From Eleginops maclovinus (lineage: Eukaryota > Chordata > Actinopteri > Perciformes > Eleginopidae): 64,000 nucleotides of DNA. Location of the stretch: contig NC_086354.1 of assembly GCF_036324505.1 (NCBI RefSeq), positions 22,077,207 to 22,141,206 of the forward strand, written 5' to 3'. The notes below the pieces were generated by a model that searched no databases, was not told where the DNA came from, and saw nothing but the letters and a program-made list of their open reading frames with translations. Both the position numbers and the translations under genes were made by a program. The stretch's first letter is position 1; every line of letters starts with the position of its first letter. Positions 39,786-53,639 of this stretch are shown piece by piece.

Positions 39786-40840
39786 CGCTTTGCCGATGCA
39801 TAACCTGTTCTTGAAATAACCTTTATCTGTGAGAACTGTGTAATCGACACATAAAACTTGATTCATCGTGCACCATGCAGGTCTAGTAATGTTCACAGTA
39901 ATACTGCTCATTGCATTAATAATATATGAGTGTTTCCCTTCCTTCCCTTGAACACCTTCCTTTTCTCTTCTTCTCTCTTTTCCCTCCAGTTATTAGTGAA
40001 AGCATGACAAGCAGCAAGTCTAGCCATCATCTCGAATAATGTCAACCGGGATGAGTCACAGGGACGTCTGAGCAATGACTTATCCTCCACTCAGATACAA
40101 CGCAACGTTTCCTATCCCATCATACACTGGGGCTGAGGCAGGGTGAGGTCATTATTAACGGGACGTGAGAACAGAGGATGGGTAAAAACAGCATCACGAA
40201 TGCACACAATGAATCCTGCATAAGAAACCAGGAATATGTCTTGAGATCCGTGGCATGAACACAAACACACCTCACATCAGGAGTTTCCGAAATGTTAAAT
40301 GAAGTATGAAAGCCTGTGTATCATTCTGCAGCAGTAAAGCTTTCACAGCTATAGAGGTTGCAGAGCCATAACTCATTTGCAGTACCGCCTGTTTCATAAA
40401 CCTCTGCTCACATGCATAGAAATCTCCTTGGTGTGCGCACATTTTGACGGTTTAATTCAATGCGATTTGCATCCCCACGTGCAAAGAATATTTCATCGTC
40501 CCACGCATCTTCCATTGAGCTTACACTCAAAGGTATATTACATACTCCTGTAGTGAGTCTGCTGCAGGAGGCTTAACTCACATAGGGCGTTAATAAAATG
40601 CTGGTGCGGTTACGAGAGTTTAATGGGATTGCTAGTCCTGGAATCATGTTTGTGTGACACGCAGCCAAACCCTGACATCCCGTGGGAATGACAGCAGGGC
40701 TCAGTTCAGAAGGTGAAGAGCCAAAGCATTGATGTTGTGGAAAACAATTAGAAAAAAGTGTGGCGCTAAGGTTAAAGTTCACCTTTGGCTATTTAATTAG
40801 ACATGGAAGTGTTATTATGAGGTGAAAAGCCATCAATATC
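39786..40840. other. Gene-free DNA
   Basis: No gene, RNA or mobile element is recognised. The sequence is mostly unique in appearance. Confidence 0.6.
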
Positions 40841-41190
40841 TTAAAGACGACATATTATGCTAATTTTCAGGTTCATATTTGAATGCTGTGTCTCTACTGG
40901 GACATGTCTCCATGCTTTAATGTCAAAAAGCTCTCATACTGCCTCTTTTCACCCTCTGTCTGAAACCAGAGTCCAGTCTGCCCTGATTGGTTAGTTGGCC
41001 GGTTCCGTTGTGATTGGTCAAACGCTTAGAGATGACCCGCCCCTCAGCGTATCCCGTACAATGTGATGGAGCTCTAGCCAATAGAAGCGTAAGTGTTACA
41101 GAGTGATGTCACTATGTTACAGAAGTAAAGAAAGGAGTCCAAGGGAAGCGTTTAAGGCAAGGGGGGGATTTTAGCCTTTGCAGACCATTG
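40841..41190 (+). mobile_element. MITE-like element (commonest family)
   Basis: Starts TTAAAGACGACATATTATGC at 40841, then CACCCTCTGTCTGAAACCAG, GTGATTGGTCAAACGCTTAG, CGCCCCTCAGCG and GATGTCACTATGTTACAGAA. It stops after CCTTTGCAGACCATT, so the 3' end is lost. Confidence 0.8.
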
Positions 41191-42596
<1,406 letters not shown>

Positions 42597-42824
42597 CTGT
42601 AGGAATTATACCACCAGGTTGTTGACACATATTTTCTTGTTTTTTTTCTACTCCAAGAGAGACTCGACCTTACGTATATGAATCACAGTCTGTTTGATAT
42701 GTATGCTGTTTATTTTGAAGTTATAAAATTAAGTTTGAGTCTGAGCATTATGGGCAGGCTGCTAAATCATAGCCAGTGAGTGGGGGTCTGTATGCACGTA
42801 CAGCATACGGTGATTCTGTTTACT
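42597..42824 (+). repeat. Left arm of a ~230-bp inverted repeat
   Basis: Starts CTGTAGGAATTATACCACC and ends GTGATTCTGTTTACT. The reverse complement occurs at 44375-44604 with only a few differences (for example ATACGG against ATATGG). Either the arms are ends of one unusual element, or they are two copies of one repeat in opposite orientation. Confidence 0.9.
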
Positions 42825-43115
42825 GGATTTCAGACCCCAGGAAAACTAGCTAATGCAGATCCTTAAATTCATAGATAAAATGAGGCGTAAAAGTCGTGTT
42901 TTCACTCATCTCTTCTCTGAACTAAAAACAACTTGCATACAAAATAATTAAATGTTTAATTCAAGGATTTATGTAAAGCCAGTTTAAGTTGTCGGTAACT
43001 GGGTGATGTGAGGCGGACTAACATTTGAACATGGTTATTTCATCCCAAAAAAAAACATTTGTGAAACTGACGAGTCCATTTTATCTATCAACCTTTTACC
43101 TGTGTGGCAAACTGT

Positions 43116-43232
<117 letters not shown>

Positions 43233-43984
43233 AGGCACAGTGGTCTGCTGAATGACCCCTGGTTTACCTGTCTGCAAGTTAAACAAAACAAAACATCCCG
43301 GCAGACTTTGTCCTCTCAAACACGGCTCTTATCTCAGGTAACAGGATGAAATGAAGCTCGAACAGTCTCAATCAATGAGTAATCATTAAAACAGTACTTT
43401 GCATGATGGGAGACCAGGTTTGGGGAAAAAACCTACGGTTGTTTTCATTCTATTAGACAGATTTGTGAGTCACCTTTTTAGTCACCAATTAAGCTGTATC
43501 AGAGTGTAAAGCTTTTACATGCTCGGTTAAAACTGACCTGAAGCTACAAAACAAACCCCTTTATTAACCTTGTCATAAAGTAAACATTTCCCAGCAGATA
43601 GTTTCCATTATGCCAGGTGCATGCCCTTCTCTTTACTCATAATGCCATGCAGCTTCACAGCTTATCATTAATGGAGAGAATGGCACAGAGAGAGGATGAA
43701 TTACCTCCCCCTCTCCTCCTGCGTTATAAACCCAATGTGAGGACTCGCCATTATCAACTCCCCAGCCACTCATACAGACAAGTGATTTGTGCCCGCATTA
43801 CTCATCCTGACATTAAATTACATTATTCATCTGTTAGCCTCAGAGTCCCTCTCTCTGCTCAGCTTCAGAACAATAGATCTCGGCCTAATTGATTTGTTGG
43901 GAGGATATGTTTCTTGTTTGGGCAGATTAACGTATCTGACACGGAGCTATTCTCTACTTTTCAACCTTACTTTTGACAAATTCA

Positions 43985-44215
43985 AGTAAAACACTGACCC
44001 TTGCAACACACTTAGAGGAGAAACACGAAGCACTTTCAAGAACAATGTGCAAATATATAAACACAAATGTGCCAAAACACATGCAAATGAAGAAACCAAC
44101 TTCACAACACATGCGCATCATCGAGAAAACCTCCACCAAGTTGACGAGACTCCATTAAATCATAAATGAAACACTGCAAATAAAAAGGCTCTGCAAGAAG
44201 CTCGGAAAGATTGGA
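43985..44215 (+). repeat. Dispersed repeat, 'CAAATGTGCCAAAACACATG' family, copy 2
   Basis: Matches the copy at 25380-25560 in ACAAATGTGC.AAAACACATGCAAA and the following CTTCAC and GCGCAT words. Confidence 0.55.
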
Positions 44216-44374
44216 AACAGGGACACACAAAATTGATGCACACAGCTCGGACCGGGGCGCTTGTTGACGTTTGGGGATTGTTAAAATGCCCACTGTCACT
44301 GTCCGGCATAATTAGTCTGTTTCATAATATTAAGTGTTTTGTCAGTATATTTGAAATGACTAGGTTAGCTAGCT

Positions 44375-44604
44375 AGTAAACAGAATCACCATATGCTGTA
44401 CGTGCATACAGACCCCCACTCACTGGCTATGATTTAGCAGCCTGCCCATAATGCTCAGACTCAAACTTAATTTTATAACTTCAAAATAAACAGCATATAC
44501 ATATCAAACAGACTGTGATTCATATACGTAAGGTCGAGTCTCTCTTGGAGTAGAAAAAACACAAGAAAATATGTGTCAACAACCTGGTGGTAAAATTCCT
44601 ACAG
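44375..44604 (-). repeat. Right arm of the ~230-bp inverted repeat
   Basis: Reverse complement of 42597-42824; the outer ends are CTACAG (44604) and AGTAAACAG (44375). The flanks beyond the arms do not match each other. Confidence 0.9.
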
Positions 44605-44766
44605 ATCTGCGATAATACCGTACGGACTCACGCGATCACATTGTTCAAATAAACCAATAACGCTTTATTTTTAGGTAAGTTGCATGGTACAGTAACAGTT
44701 GGCCACCAATATAATCACAGAAAGTTGGAGCACCCAGGAAGTACGCTGGAAGTGATGAACATTTGC

Positions 44767-44880
44767 TGCTCCTAGTACTAGGATGGGTTAAATGCAGAGG
44801 ACCAATTTCACTGTGTGTGCTCTGCTGTGTGCATGTATGTGACAAATAAAGAGGGTTTCATCCTCCGATTCTATCTATTT
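44767..44880 (+). mobile_element. 3' fragment of the tRNA SINE family
   Basis: Begins TGCTCCTAGTACTAGGATGG and runs through ACTGTGTGTGCTCTGCTGTG to GTGACAAATAAAGAGGGTTT. It is the same 3' part as the near-full copy at 26425-26764, in opposite orientation, with the tRNA-like head lost. Confidence 0.8.
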
Positions 44881-45065
44881 TTGTAGTGACCAAACGGCAG
44901 TACTACAACTTCCATGTTGTACTACTGTCACTGGGCCCAACAATACTTTGCCCCATTGACTTACATTTGGAAAGAGATGTCTGTAACTCACTCGATCACC
45001 ATCGTCCATTCTCCAAGTCTCCATTTACTTGACTGAGCAGAGAGCCCATTTATTTATTTTTATTT
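44881..45065 (+). repeat. Dispersed repeat, 'CCAAACGGCAGTACTACAAC' family, copy 2
   Basis: Directly abuts the SINE fragment; similar to 3054-3230 in a svil intron. Confidence 0.5.
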
Positions 45066-45819
45066 ACATCATTTTTGGAAGTGGTGTTTGTTTCGTATAA
45101 TGTAATGTTGGGTCGTGTTTTTGCCACCGTACTTTCCCCATGAATGCCTCTGCACTCTCATCTGTATAGGAGAGCCAAACTACCAAAAATAAATATCTAA
45201 AAACACAAGTTTGCGTCAGGGCTCAGTGCAGGAAGCTCTCATCCTGTCATCTACACTTACAGGTTTAGGGGTTAAATCCCCTGTATACCTCAGTCAGATC
45301 CATAGCTTCAATCTTACGGTAGAACCCCTACCTGACGCATGACAAAGGAACTGCTGAGGGAGGAATAAAGAGGAATTTAGCCCAGGGGTCACCTCTTCTT
45401 CAAAGAACAATACTCATTGGCTGACTGCTCTCTGAGAAGGATTTTCCATCTGAAATACAAATTCACTTACAAAAGAGGAGGTTAAAAATCCCTCTGAGCA
45501 CAATATTCATGTCAATACCGAATTAGCATTGAATAATGGCCTCCATTTCCTCTTTTACTTCACAGGCAGCAGGGCAGCAGAGGCCTGCAGAGACGAGGTG
45601 ATGTAGCGGGGCATGACTCCCCAGATAGGACAGGACTTCCCTTCATATCCTGCCAGTGGGAGATTCAATTAAAGCATTACAGAGGTGGAGGTGGAGGTGG
45701 GGGTGAGGGTTGAAGTGTAAGTGGAGGTAGGGGGGTTAGTTCAATGTGATGGGAAGTTGATCTTTCCACCAAGATAATGTGTGCAGACGTTGAGGGGAGA
45801 AACACTGGCTGATTTTTTA

Positions 45820-46050
45820 AAGATGACAATGCTTTATTGTCATATGCACAAAAGCTAGTCTAGTTTTGAAAATCTCAAGTCTCAGGACTTCTGCTACAAT
45901 GCAAAATGCAATATATTTAGGGCATTAAAAGAAATAAAAGTAGTGCAAGAGACAGAATGATGCATATAAGCAAACTATATATATGTAAAATATAGTAGAA
46001 TAACATAACAGAATGTAAAATGAAATACTGTACAAAGGTATTTGAATGCA
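45820..46050 (-). repeat. Possible retroelement tail
   Basis: GACAATGCTTTATTGTCATA at about 45824 is a frequent fish 3'-tail motif, followed by AT-rich DNA. A weak assignment. Confidence 0.3.
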
Positions 46051-46617
46051 TCTGTTCTATATGAGAAGATTTTACAGAGCTCTCATTGACTGTTTAATTT
46101 CAATGCAATTCAGTAGTCTGCAGCAAAATTCAATAACCAATTAAATCATTCACAAACAGCTAAAAATACAACTAAAAGTCATAATGGAGATATGTGACGT
46201 GGGACTCACGATAAGCTCTCTTAAGCTTAGGGATCGGAGCTCAGACACTAAACAAAAAGTAATTACACTTCATCTTACTGACACTTAATTAATCAAAGTT
46301 GCTTTCGGTACTTTGAGTATGCAGTCTGTTGAGGAAATGCAACACGATACTTAATGTTACATTTCTTGTAAAAAGGTATTTCTGCTGTAGAATAGCTCAA
46401 TGTATTGCTTCTTTAATAAACACATCTGTTCTCCTACTTTCTTTATAATCCTGATACTTATTTATTTAGCATAGACGTGTACCTGTTACCTGTGTGCCTC
46501 TTCATTTTACATGTTAGTCTACTGACTTTATTTTTGGCTTTTGTATTGCACCACATGTTTTCCATCCCTCATGTTGTCACCTAGAGTCAGACGACTGCAA
46601 ACAACGAAGCCCCGTTG

Positions 46618-46649
46618 AACAGAAAGCTTGTATTCTCAAGCTTTCTGTT
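46618..46649 (+). repeat. Perfect 13-bp stem hairpin
   Basis: AACAGAAAGCTTG / CAAGCTTTCTGTT with a 6-nt loop TATTCT, in gene-free DNA. Confidence 0.9.
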
Positions 46650-47596
46650 AGATTTGATCCCCTGTTCCTCCTCACAGTGTCAGAGAGGAGTGCAGTTGGC
46701 TGTGAGAGGCTACAGCAGCACCTGGTGTGTCTGAACTGGAAACCTGATCACCGGCAGGTACAAGAATAGCTCGACGGGACCGTTAAAGGCCACTCCCTGA
46801 CCTGCTGTGAACTGTCATTGAACTTCTGTCCGTGCTGAGCACAAACTCCTGCTCAGTGTGGGCGACGTATATGTTAATTTTTTTGGACCTTCTGCTTGAA
46901 TCCTCTTGGCATTTTGATAACGGATTAATTAGATTTAACATGTTGCACTGAAGAGTGTTAGGGAGCAGGCAGTAAGGCAACAGGACACAGGACTTGTTCA
47001 AAGAAAATGGGATTGTTATAAACCAAGATTCTCTAATAACACGAGAGGTCAACAGAAAATACCTCTAATAAATATAACAGCAATTTAACAGGCATTAACT
47101 CAACCAACCAAAGAACCACACTCACAAAACAAGGAACACATAGTGGCTTGGTCAAACCAAATAGAAAACAAGGGGTAATACAGATTAACAGAATACAAAA
47201 GGACACCGACAAAACCCAAATCCCCCCTTTGGGAGCACATGGTTTGTCCCAATTTGGCCCAATCGGCTGCCTGCAGTGTTTAAGAGTCCTCAGACATCAG
47301 CCACGCCCTTTGCTGAACCAGAAAGCAACCTCGCCCGACGACAACGCTAACTCACAGACAAAGAAAGTCATTAATACGAACAAACACATGTGTTAGCTGT
47401 GCTACACTGAGTCAGGTATATTTATGATATACGACATGATGTATATATACTATAACGAATGATCTTACTGCAACTGAAATGAAGCACAACTACCGGAGGT
47501 GAGGGTGCAGTGTCATTGTTTCACCCAGAGTGGGCCATGGCCAATCGCCAACAGACTGACATTAAATGCAAACTACTTGCATGTATTTTCTACTTC

Positions 47597-47640
47597 TACT
47601 ATACTATACTATACTATACTATACTATACTATACTATACT
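47597..47640 (+). repeat. (TACTA)n pentanucleotide array
   Basis: About nine units of a 5-bp repeat (ACTAT phase), decaying on both sides. Confidence 0.93.
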
Positions 47641-48417
47641 TCTGTACTATAATGTTCTATGCTATACTATATAACTGCATGCTGTAGCTTCTGTACTAGC
47701 TATAATGCAAGGCCTACAGTATATAACCTATGCAGAGCTTTACCCTTAAGGTATGTGCAATAATAATCAAAACATATATATATAAATTCATATATACATA
47801 TATTTCTACATATATATTTATTCATACATACATATACTGAATGTATTCATGAAATAAGATGTGCATTTTGCCTGGTGATACTTCAGCACACATAAAAGCA
47901 GCATTAGGACTATTATTAATTCATTAACGAATAAGGGAATGAATACAAAATGTCAACCTCTAATGGAATATTTTTTACGATTAATTTCATCTAAACTAAT
48001 AATTTGGTATTTTTACATTGTTTATAAGCTGGTTTTTAACAAAGCTTTCTCAATGAGATTATACTGACCCTTTTACATTTCCCGTGAGCTCTAGCCTCTT
48101 GAATAATCTCTACATTTCTCTACACCTATACATCTCTACTCACTGTAATATTGTTCATTTCTGCAGCTGTCATGAGGAGCAGAGACAGTCCCGAACGCCT
48201 CTGTCAATAACACTTCATTATTAGAGTAATCTATTAAGTAAGTCACTCTGCATTATGGGTTTACTTTTGGTACTCTGAGTGTACTTTGAGGCTACTCCAT
48301 GAAGTTATACTTATGTTGAATTATTTTAAAAGCAAGAATTTGACTGATAAAAAGGTATCTCACCTGTAGAATTTGCTGAATTTACTACTTCTTCAAAACT
48401 ATAATAGCTTCTTCAGC

Positions 48418-48728
48418 GACAGGCTGCTGCACCTGCGGTAGGTCCTTCCTTCCTGCAGTGGTCAGACTCTATAACCATCATGGCCCCCGATAGACCCCCT
48501 CACATATAACATCACTGACTATAACACCCCCTGTTGTGTTAATAACTGTTGCTACATATCTGGCTGCTATACTTTTATTTTCGTGTATTTTGCAATTGTG
48601 TGATTCTTGTATATATATTTGTTTAGTATCTTGGGTAAAACATTAAGCTGTCTTTGGCTCTTCCTGCTGTAACAGTGCACATTTCCCCTCTGTGGGACGA
48701 TTAAAGGTATTCTGGTTCTGATTCTAAT
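48418..48728 (+). mobile_element. 3' end of a LINE-type retrotransposon
   Basis: CTCTATAACCATCATGGCCC near 48468, then CTGTAACAGTGCACATTTCC, CCTCTGTGGGACGATTAAAG and a GGTTCTGATTCT tail. This is the untranslated end typical of L2/CR1/Rex1-like fish LINEs; the clade is not certain. 5' truncated, no reverse transcriptase. Confidence 0.6.
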
Positions 48729-49139
48729 ATCCACATTTACAGTCTTTATAATGCTTCTGCTTACTTATTTACCAAACATCTACAATTAAACGGTGAAGTT
48801 TTTTAAATTATTTGTTTGCTGCTTTGTACTTCCACTACAATTATTTCATACCTTTAGTTACTTTACAGATTTGGATTAAGGATACAATAATGCATATAAA
48901 TAAGACTTGTGTTACACCTGGAGTAAATTAACAAACAAAACACATTATACATATTATTTTATAATTATGATAATCGAAAATTCTGCATTCTCATTCAAAG
49001 TACTTTTTACTTTGAGTATATTTTGATCCTAATTCTTTTGTACTTTTACTTCAGTAACATTTGCAGTGCAGGACTTTTACTTGTAACAAAGTATTCCTAC
49101 ACTTCTACTTTTACTCAAGTATAAGATATATGTACTTCT

Positions 49140-49448
49140 TCCCCCTCTGTATTTAATGTATTGTGTGCTTGCGTCCCGGGACGTCCCTGACAGGGGGGGA
49201 GGACCACCGTTTGGAAACAACACACACCCATGTGCGGCCAGTAGGAGGGGCCACGTGTTGAGGTGTTTGCAGAAGGTGATGCCGTAAAGGCGGACGAGTG
49301 TGTCGCAAACCAGGTGTTTTTGCGGGGGGAAGGTGATGTCGTAAAGCGGACAGGGGAAGGGAGGGAGGAGGAAAAGGAGGGGGGAGACAGCAGGAGGAGG
49401 GAGGAGGTGACTAGCGAGCGGCTGCGCTTCAGACTCAGCGAGAGGATC
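49140..49448 (+). promoter_or_regulatory. zeb1: zeb1 promoter / 5' UTR region
   Basis: A CpG-richer block immediately upstream of the zeb1 start. It has an E-box CACGTG (49252-49257), an E2-box CAGGTG (49311-49316), a ~51-bp imperfect tandem duplication (units from 49261 and 49312), and a 36-base pure purine run at 49352-49387. No TATA box is evident. The transcription start is unknown. Confidence 0.6.
49261..49356 (+). repeat. Imperfect tandem duplication upstream of zeb1
   Basis: AGGTGTTTGCAGAAGGTGAT then GCCGTAAAGGCGGAC (from 49261) is repeated as AGGTGTTTTTGCGGGGGGAA then GGTGATGTCGTAAAGCGGAC (from 49312). Confidence 0.8.
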
Positions 49449-49506
49449 ATGGCGGATGGCCCCAGGTGTAAGCGCAGAAAACAAGCGAACCCGAAGAGGA
49501 GCAGCG
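49449..49506 (+). CDS. zeb1: ZEB1 first coding exon
   Basis: Encodes MADGPRCKRRKQANPKRSS plus the first base of the next codon, then a consensus donor G|gtaagt at 49507. Human ZEB1 exon 1 encodes MADGPRCKRRKQANPRRNN and breaks at the same place, so the identity is secure even from 19 residues. ZEB1 is a two-hand zinc-finger/homeodomain repressor that binds CAGGTG/CACCTG E-boxes and controls epithelial-mesenchymal state. The basic CKRRK segment is the conserved N-terminal start. The remaining exons lie beyond the window, as expected from the very long intron 1 in vertebrates. Teleosts carry zeb1a and zeb1b; which one this is cannot be told. A CAGGTG lies inside the exon at 49463-49468. Confidence 0.93.
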
Positions 49507-50912
49507 GTAAGTGAAAAACTCCTGCGAAATCTTTGCTGGGTGATCCATGCGGGCAACTGGAAAGCTTTTCACTCGGTTAACTACTTCTGGTGACTTGTTG
49601 GGAGTGAGTTGGACCACGTTTCGAGGAGTTTTGTGCGGTATTATATCCCAGGGTGGTGGTGTACCGTTATACCTGGCTGGCTGCTCTCTCCGCCTAGCGG
49701 TGCATGCATGGCTGACAAGAGTGAACCGTTATCCGTCACTTATAATAACCCCGAGGAGCGCCTGCTAGTTGTGTTATTGGTTTCCTTCACTTTTCCTATC
49801 TTTGTTTCTCTACTTTCGGCCACTTTTGCAACACTTGGCGGCAGGTTGAGGGGCTTTTACTCATAACAACGTGGCCCGTAAGAGCGCAGTTTGTACTTTA
49901 GTGCATGTTTTTTTTTTTTAGGGCGAGGTTGTTGCTGCTCACTCGGCCGCGGACGGTGCAGTTTGTCCCTCCTGTTCAATTTAGTTTCAACTTTATCTGT
50001 TTGTTTTGATGGCCGGATGGTGGATCGTGCTGCTGCGGTGGAGGCATTGGACTCTTTGCATGCGGTTTGCTCTGGTTCACTGCTGCTGCTGGTGATGGCA
50101 AAGAGATGGGATGTTTATTTTATCTCCACTTCACCCCTCCCTGCCACAACTGCAGCACCACATGTTCCCTTAGTTAAGGTAAGAGTACACATCGTATTAT
50201 TAACCTTGCTGTAGTACTTAATTGTGGAAAATATATCTTTATGCATGCATTTCCTCTCTGCCTGCACCAGTTTAGCTTGAATAAGTTAGCTTTTTTTTTG
50301 TTATTTAGCGTGATTTGTGTTTGAATGTCTTGCTAATCGCTCCCTATTGCACATGTTCTACTGATTCTTTTTGCACTTGTTTATTCGGGATAGCAAGGCA
50401 ATGTTGTTTGCTGCATTTTGGTTATTATAAGCAGTGTTTTTGGTTTTGTTTCTCAGCATAGGTGGTGATATTTGTATGCAAACTATGGACTTTTAAGTAT
50501 ATATTTGGCTGTCAGTGTTGGCGTTTTACTTATTTGATCCTACATCCCCTACAGGGAGTAGTCATTATAACATTTTCCGAATAGGTGTTGGTGGGTTTGA
50601 GTTTCTTTTCACAGCATAAACTATTTTTAAATCCACCTGTAATGAAGTAAAGGATATAAAAGTATAATCTAGGTGTGGTTTTTGTACATTTTCACAACCC
50701 TTTTTAAAAAGAGACCCTCATTGGACGGTTCCTTACCTGTACTCCCCCCTCCCCCCTGTCATCGTATGAGCCAATGAAAAAAGTAAAGGGATATATTTAT
50801 ATATTTTTACACACCGTTATGAGGCGTAATGTGTGTGAGCCGAGGGGCTGGAAAGCACCTTTTTTTCTCCTGCTGACGACACGACGGTGACTCGGTGCGT
50901 CCGTACAGGAGC

Positions 50913-50952
50913 CATCATCATCATCATCATCCTCATCATCCTCATCATCATG
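50913..50952 (+). repeat. (CAT)n trinucleotide array
   Basis: About 13 CAT/ATC units with two CCT interruptions. Confidence 0.93.
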
Positions 50953-51268
50953 TTTACCTGAACGCGGATAACGGGGCTGACAAATGGCCTAGAAATAAAC
51001 AGTAATAACACCTGCGGCTCTCGATCGTAACCGGAAGGGGATTTGCTCGCCGTTTCCTAAAGCCTCTGCCTCGGTAGGAGCCAGGAAAACCGCTCCAAAT
51101 GTCAACTTGTGCAGGTAGAGATGATTATTTGGTAGTTTTTCTCCGTGTGTGCCATGCCCGCTTCGCATGGATGCTCGCCTGGTTTTATTCTCGCGGGATT
51201 TATCTCCTCGACACATTTCTGACCCACTTGTCCACGTTTTATCTCCGCTTTTATGCTTTTTTTTTATT

Positions 51269-51291
51269 GTGTGTGTGTGTGTGTGTGTGTG
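51269..51291 (+). repeat. (TG)n short microsatellite
   Basis: About 23 bp of TG after a T run. Confidence 0.9.
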
Positions 51292-53639
51292 GATTGGTTG
51301 TATGGGTTCGTGCAGCTCTGTGTGAGTCTGCATGTAAAATGCTTGGTGCATAAGGTGGTCATTCCTGTGTTATTCCTCCACAATTACAGTGATTGCAGGG
51401 CTCACCGTCAAACCTCTCGTTTCCATCTATTGTGTTGCGGTAATTCGTTATACAATTTCCTGAGCGGTGTGCGGAAGGGAATGGCGGTCAGTACCATTAC
51501 TGCAGTGAAGGCGGGGTTGCTGCTTTTTTTTTTTTTCCTGGACCGGAGAAAGCCAGGTACGCAAGGTGATGCAACACCTATAAAGGTGTATTTAAACCGA
51601 ATTCCCCGTGATATCCTCGCAAGTATAAGCCTCACGTGCTTGATAGGAATATTCCTAAACGTGTCGTTTCGTTTAATTTCCCCCAAAATAAGATGATGTT
51701 GTGAAAGGAGCGTGTCAGTGTAACGGGGCGCACAATCAAGATGGCAAAAGGTGCTGGGATTCAGTGCGCACCACTTTCATCTGCTGCAAGTGAAAACTCC
51801 CTTGTGTTCGTGTCCTTCTACACCTGCCTCAATTCAAACGGTGTTTTTTATGTATAATTTCCACCCACATGACACAGACTCCTTGCTCACAACCAACCCT
51901 GTCATTTTCAAAAGAGCTGATGTGCCCAACATTAGCCTGGCTGTGCTAATGTACCATGACCTCCAGTCAGTCATCACCATTATGTGGCAAACAGCTGCTG
52001 TTATAATCTACTCTACTGTCCCAAAAGCTGCGGGAGATACTACACACTTTGTATTATATTAGTAATTATACATTTGAACTTTGTGCAATGTTTTAAAGGT
52101 GAGAAAACATACTGTAGGATGTGTGAATATTACATTTTACTCAACTTTTACTCACCCTGCAGCAACATGTCCTAATGAATATCTTATTTACATCTTTTCT
52201 TCATTAATTGATTCATTATGTTGTCTATAAAATAGCAGATGATGGTGAAAAATGCCTGATATAACTTTTCAGATCAATTAGTTGACTAATATTTATATAT
52301 TACAAAGAAAAGCAACCTATCATATATTGATTTTCAAAGAAAGCTGATTATTTGTTAACTTTGCTTTCTTCCTACTTTCATGTCAGGGGCCCAGCTCCTT
52401 TCCATGTTTACTTTTTTGTTGCTGAAATGTGTTTAATATAATGGCTAAATGTGTAAACAAATTGTAAGGCATGATAAATATTACAGGTTTTTGGAAAGAT
52501 GCCCCCAAATTATCAGCCACATTAATTAATAAAATAACAGACCTCTGTAGGTACATCTGCTTTTGGGGATCAAAACCAGTGTCAATGTTTTACATGCATC
52601 TCATTTTTCTAGTTTTAGTTTCAGTTTGCATTATCATGTTTTAGTAAACCAGACCTTTTAACAAGTTGATCAGGTATTGTTATCGGACGGATCACCTGGT
52701 AAGAGGCTTAAAAACACATTTAGATTAAACCTTATTCATTGTTTTTGCTGAATATTGGAATCATGCATGCACCGTGCCTAACAGGTGTTGACCTCCATCT
52801 CCTAACACCTTAAATACCTTTTGTTCTGGACTCCTATACTATATAATCTCATTCATATTGAGCCACACTGCACTGTAATTAAGAGGTGAGACCCATATTC
52901 AGGTGTCTTAGTGTTGTGTTTGTGTGCCACCCAAGTTTAAATGGCAGTGTCCAAACACCTTCCCTCACCTGTCTGCATGTCAGTGATAGATGCAGTCTGT
53001 TAGCTTTACTCCACCTCTTTACAGAGATGATTTCCCACCAGGCAGACACTGTAAACATGCTGCTATAAAAGCCCAGTAAAGGACGAGTGTCATGCAGCTA
53101 TAGGTCTGCAGGGACCCTCAGCCACCTTCACTTTCCTCTTACACTACTTGTTTATGCCCAGACACTTTCCACACATCTGACATCAGAGTGAGTTGTAGCG
53201 GCATGCGCAGTACTTATAAAACCTTTATTTTTAAATATGGAAATCCTTGCAGAGGGGAAATTGTGGCGTGGTTTTCATTCTCAGTGCTTGATGAACTTGT
53301 ATTTAGCTCCACCTCATGTTGATCGTCCGCAGTAAATGGCAGGTGTCGGCCCTCCATACCCACCGCCTGTTGCTGCTGCCACTTTGGTCACAGCTTCGTC
53401 ATCCAGCGCCTCTTGCTTTAAAGTTCCCCGTGTTTGTGTATGTGTGTGCAGGAGTGCGCACTCAGCTGGGCTGTAATCTTACACTGCAATTTAGGGACTA
53501 CAGGAATGCAGCCTGGTGTTAACATACCTTGACAGGATAAACACAGCAGCCTACTCCAGGCTTGGACCTCTTATACAGCCTGCCAGGGCCCGGGCCTTCA
53601 GCAGTGCCTGTCCCCCTGACCTAATATGGTTTTTGGTTG

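Larger units (their letters stand above)
46051..48417. other. Gene-free DNA
   Basis: It contains the hairpin at 46618-46649, a pentanucleotide array at 47597 and an ATATATAC-rich stretch near 47770-47830. No gene. Confidence 0.6.

Noticed and set aside
49077..49556. 159-codon minus-strand frame across the zeb1 promoter
   Set aside because: No family resemblance; it is antisense to the zeb1 first exon and a GC-rich promoter. An antisense lncRNA (as in human ZEB1-AS1) is possible but the sequence gives no evidence.
49507..51700. Possible alternative first exons of zeb1 (e.g. frames at 49891-50214 and 51253-51696)
   Set aside because: No conserved ZEB1 N-terminal alternative and no clear donor tied to a plausible start was found.
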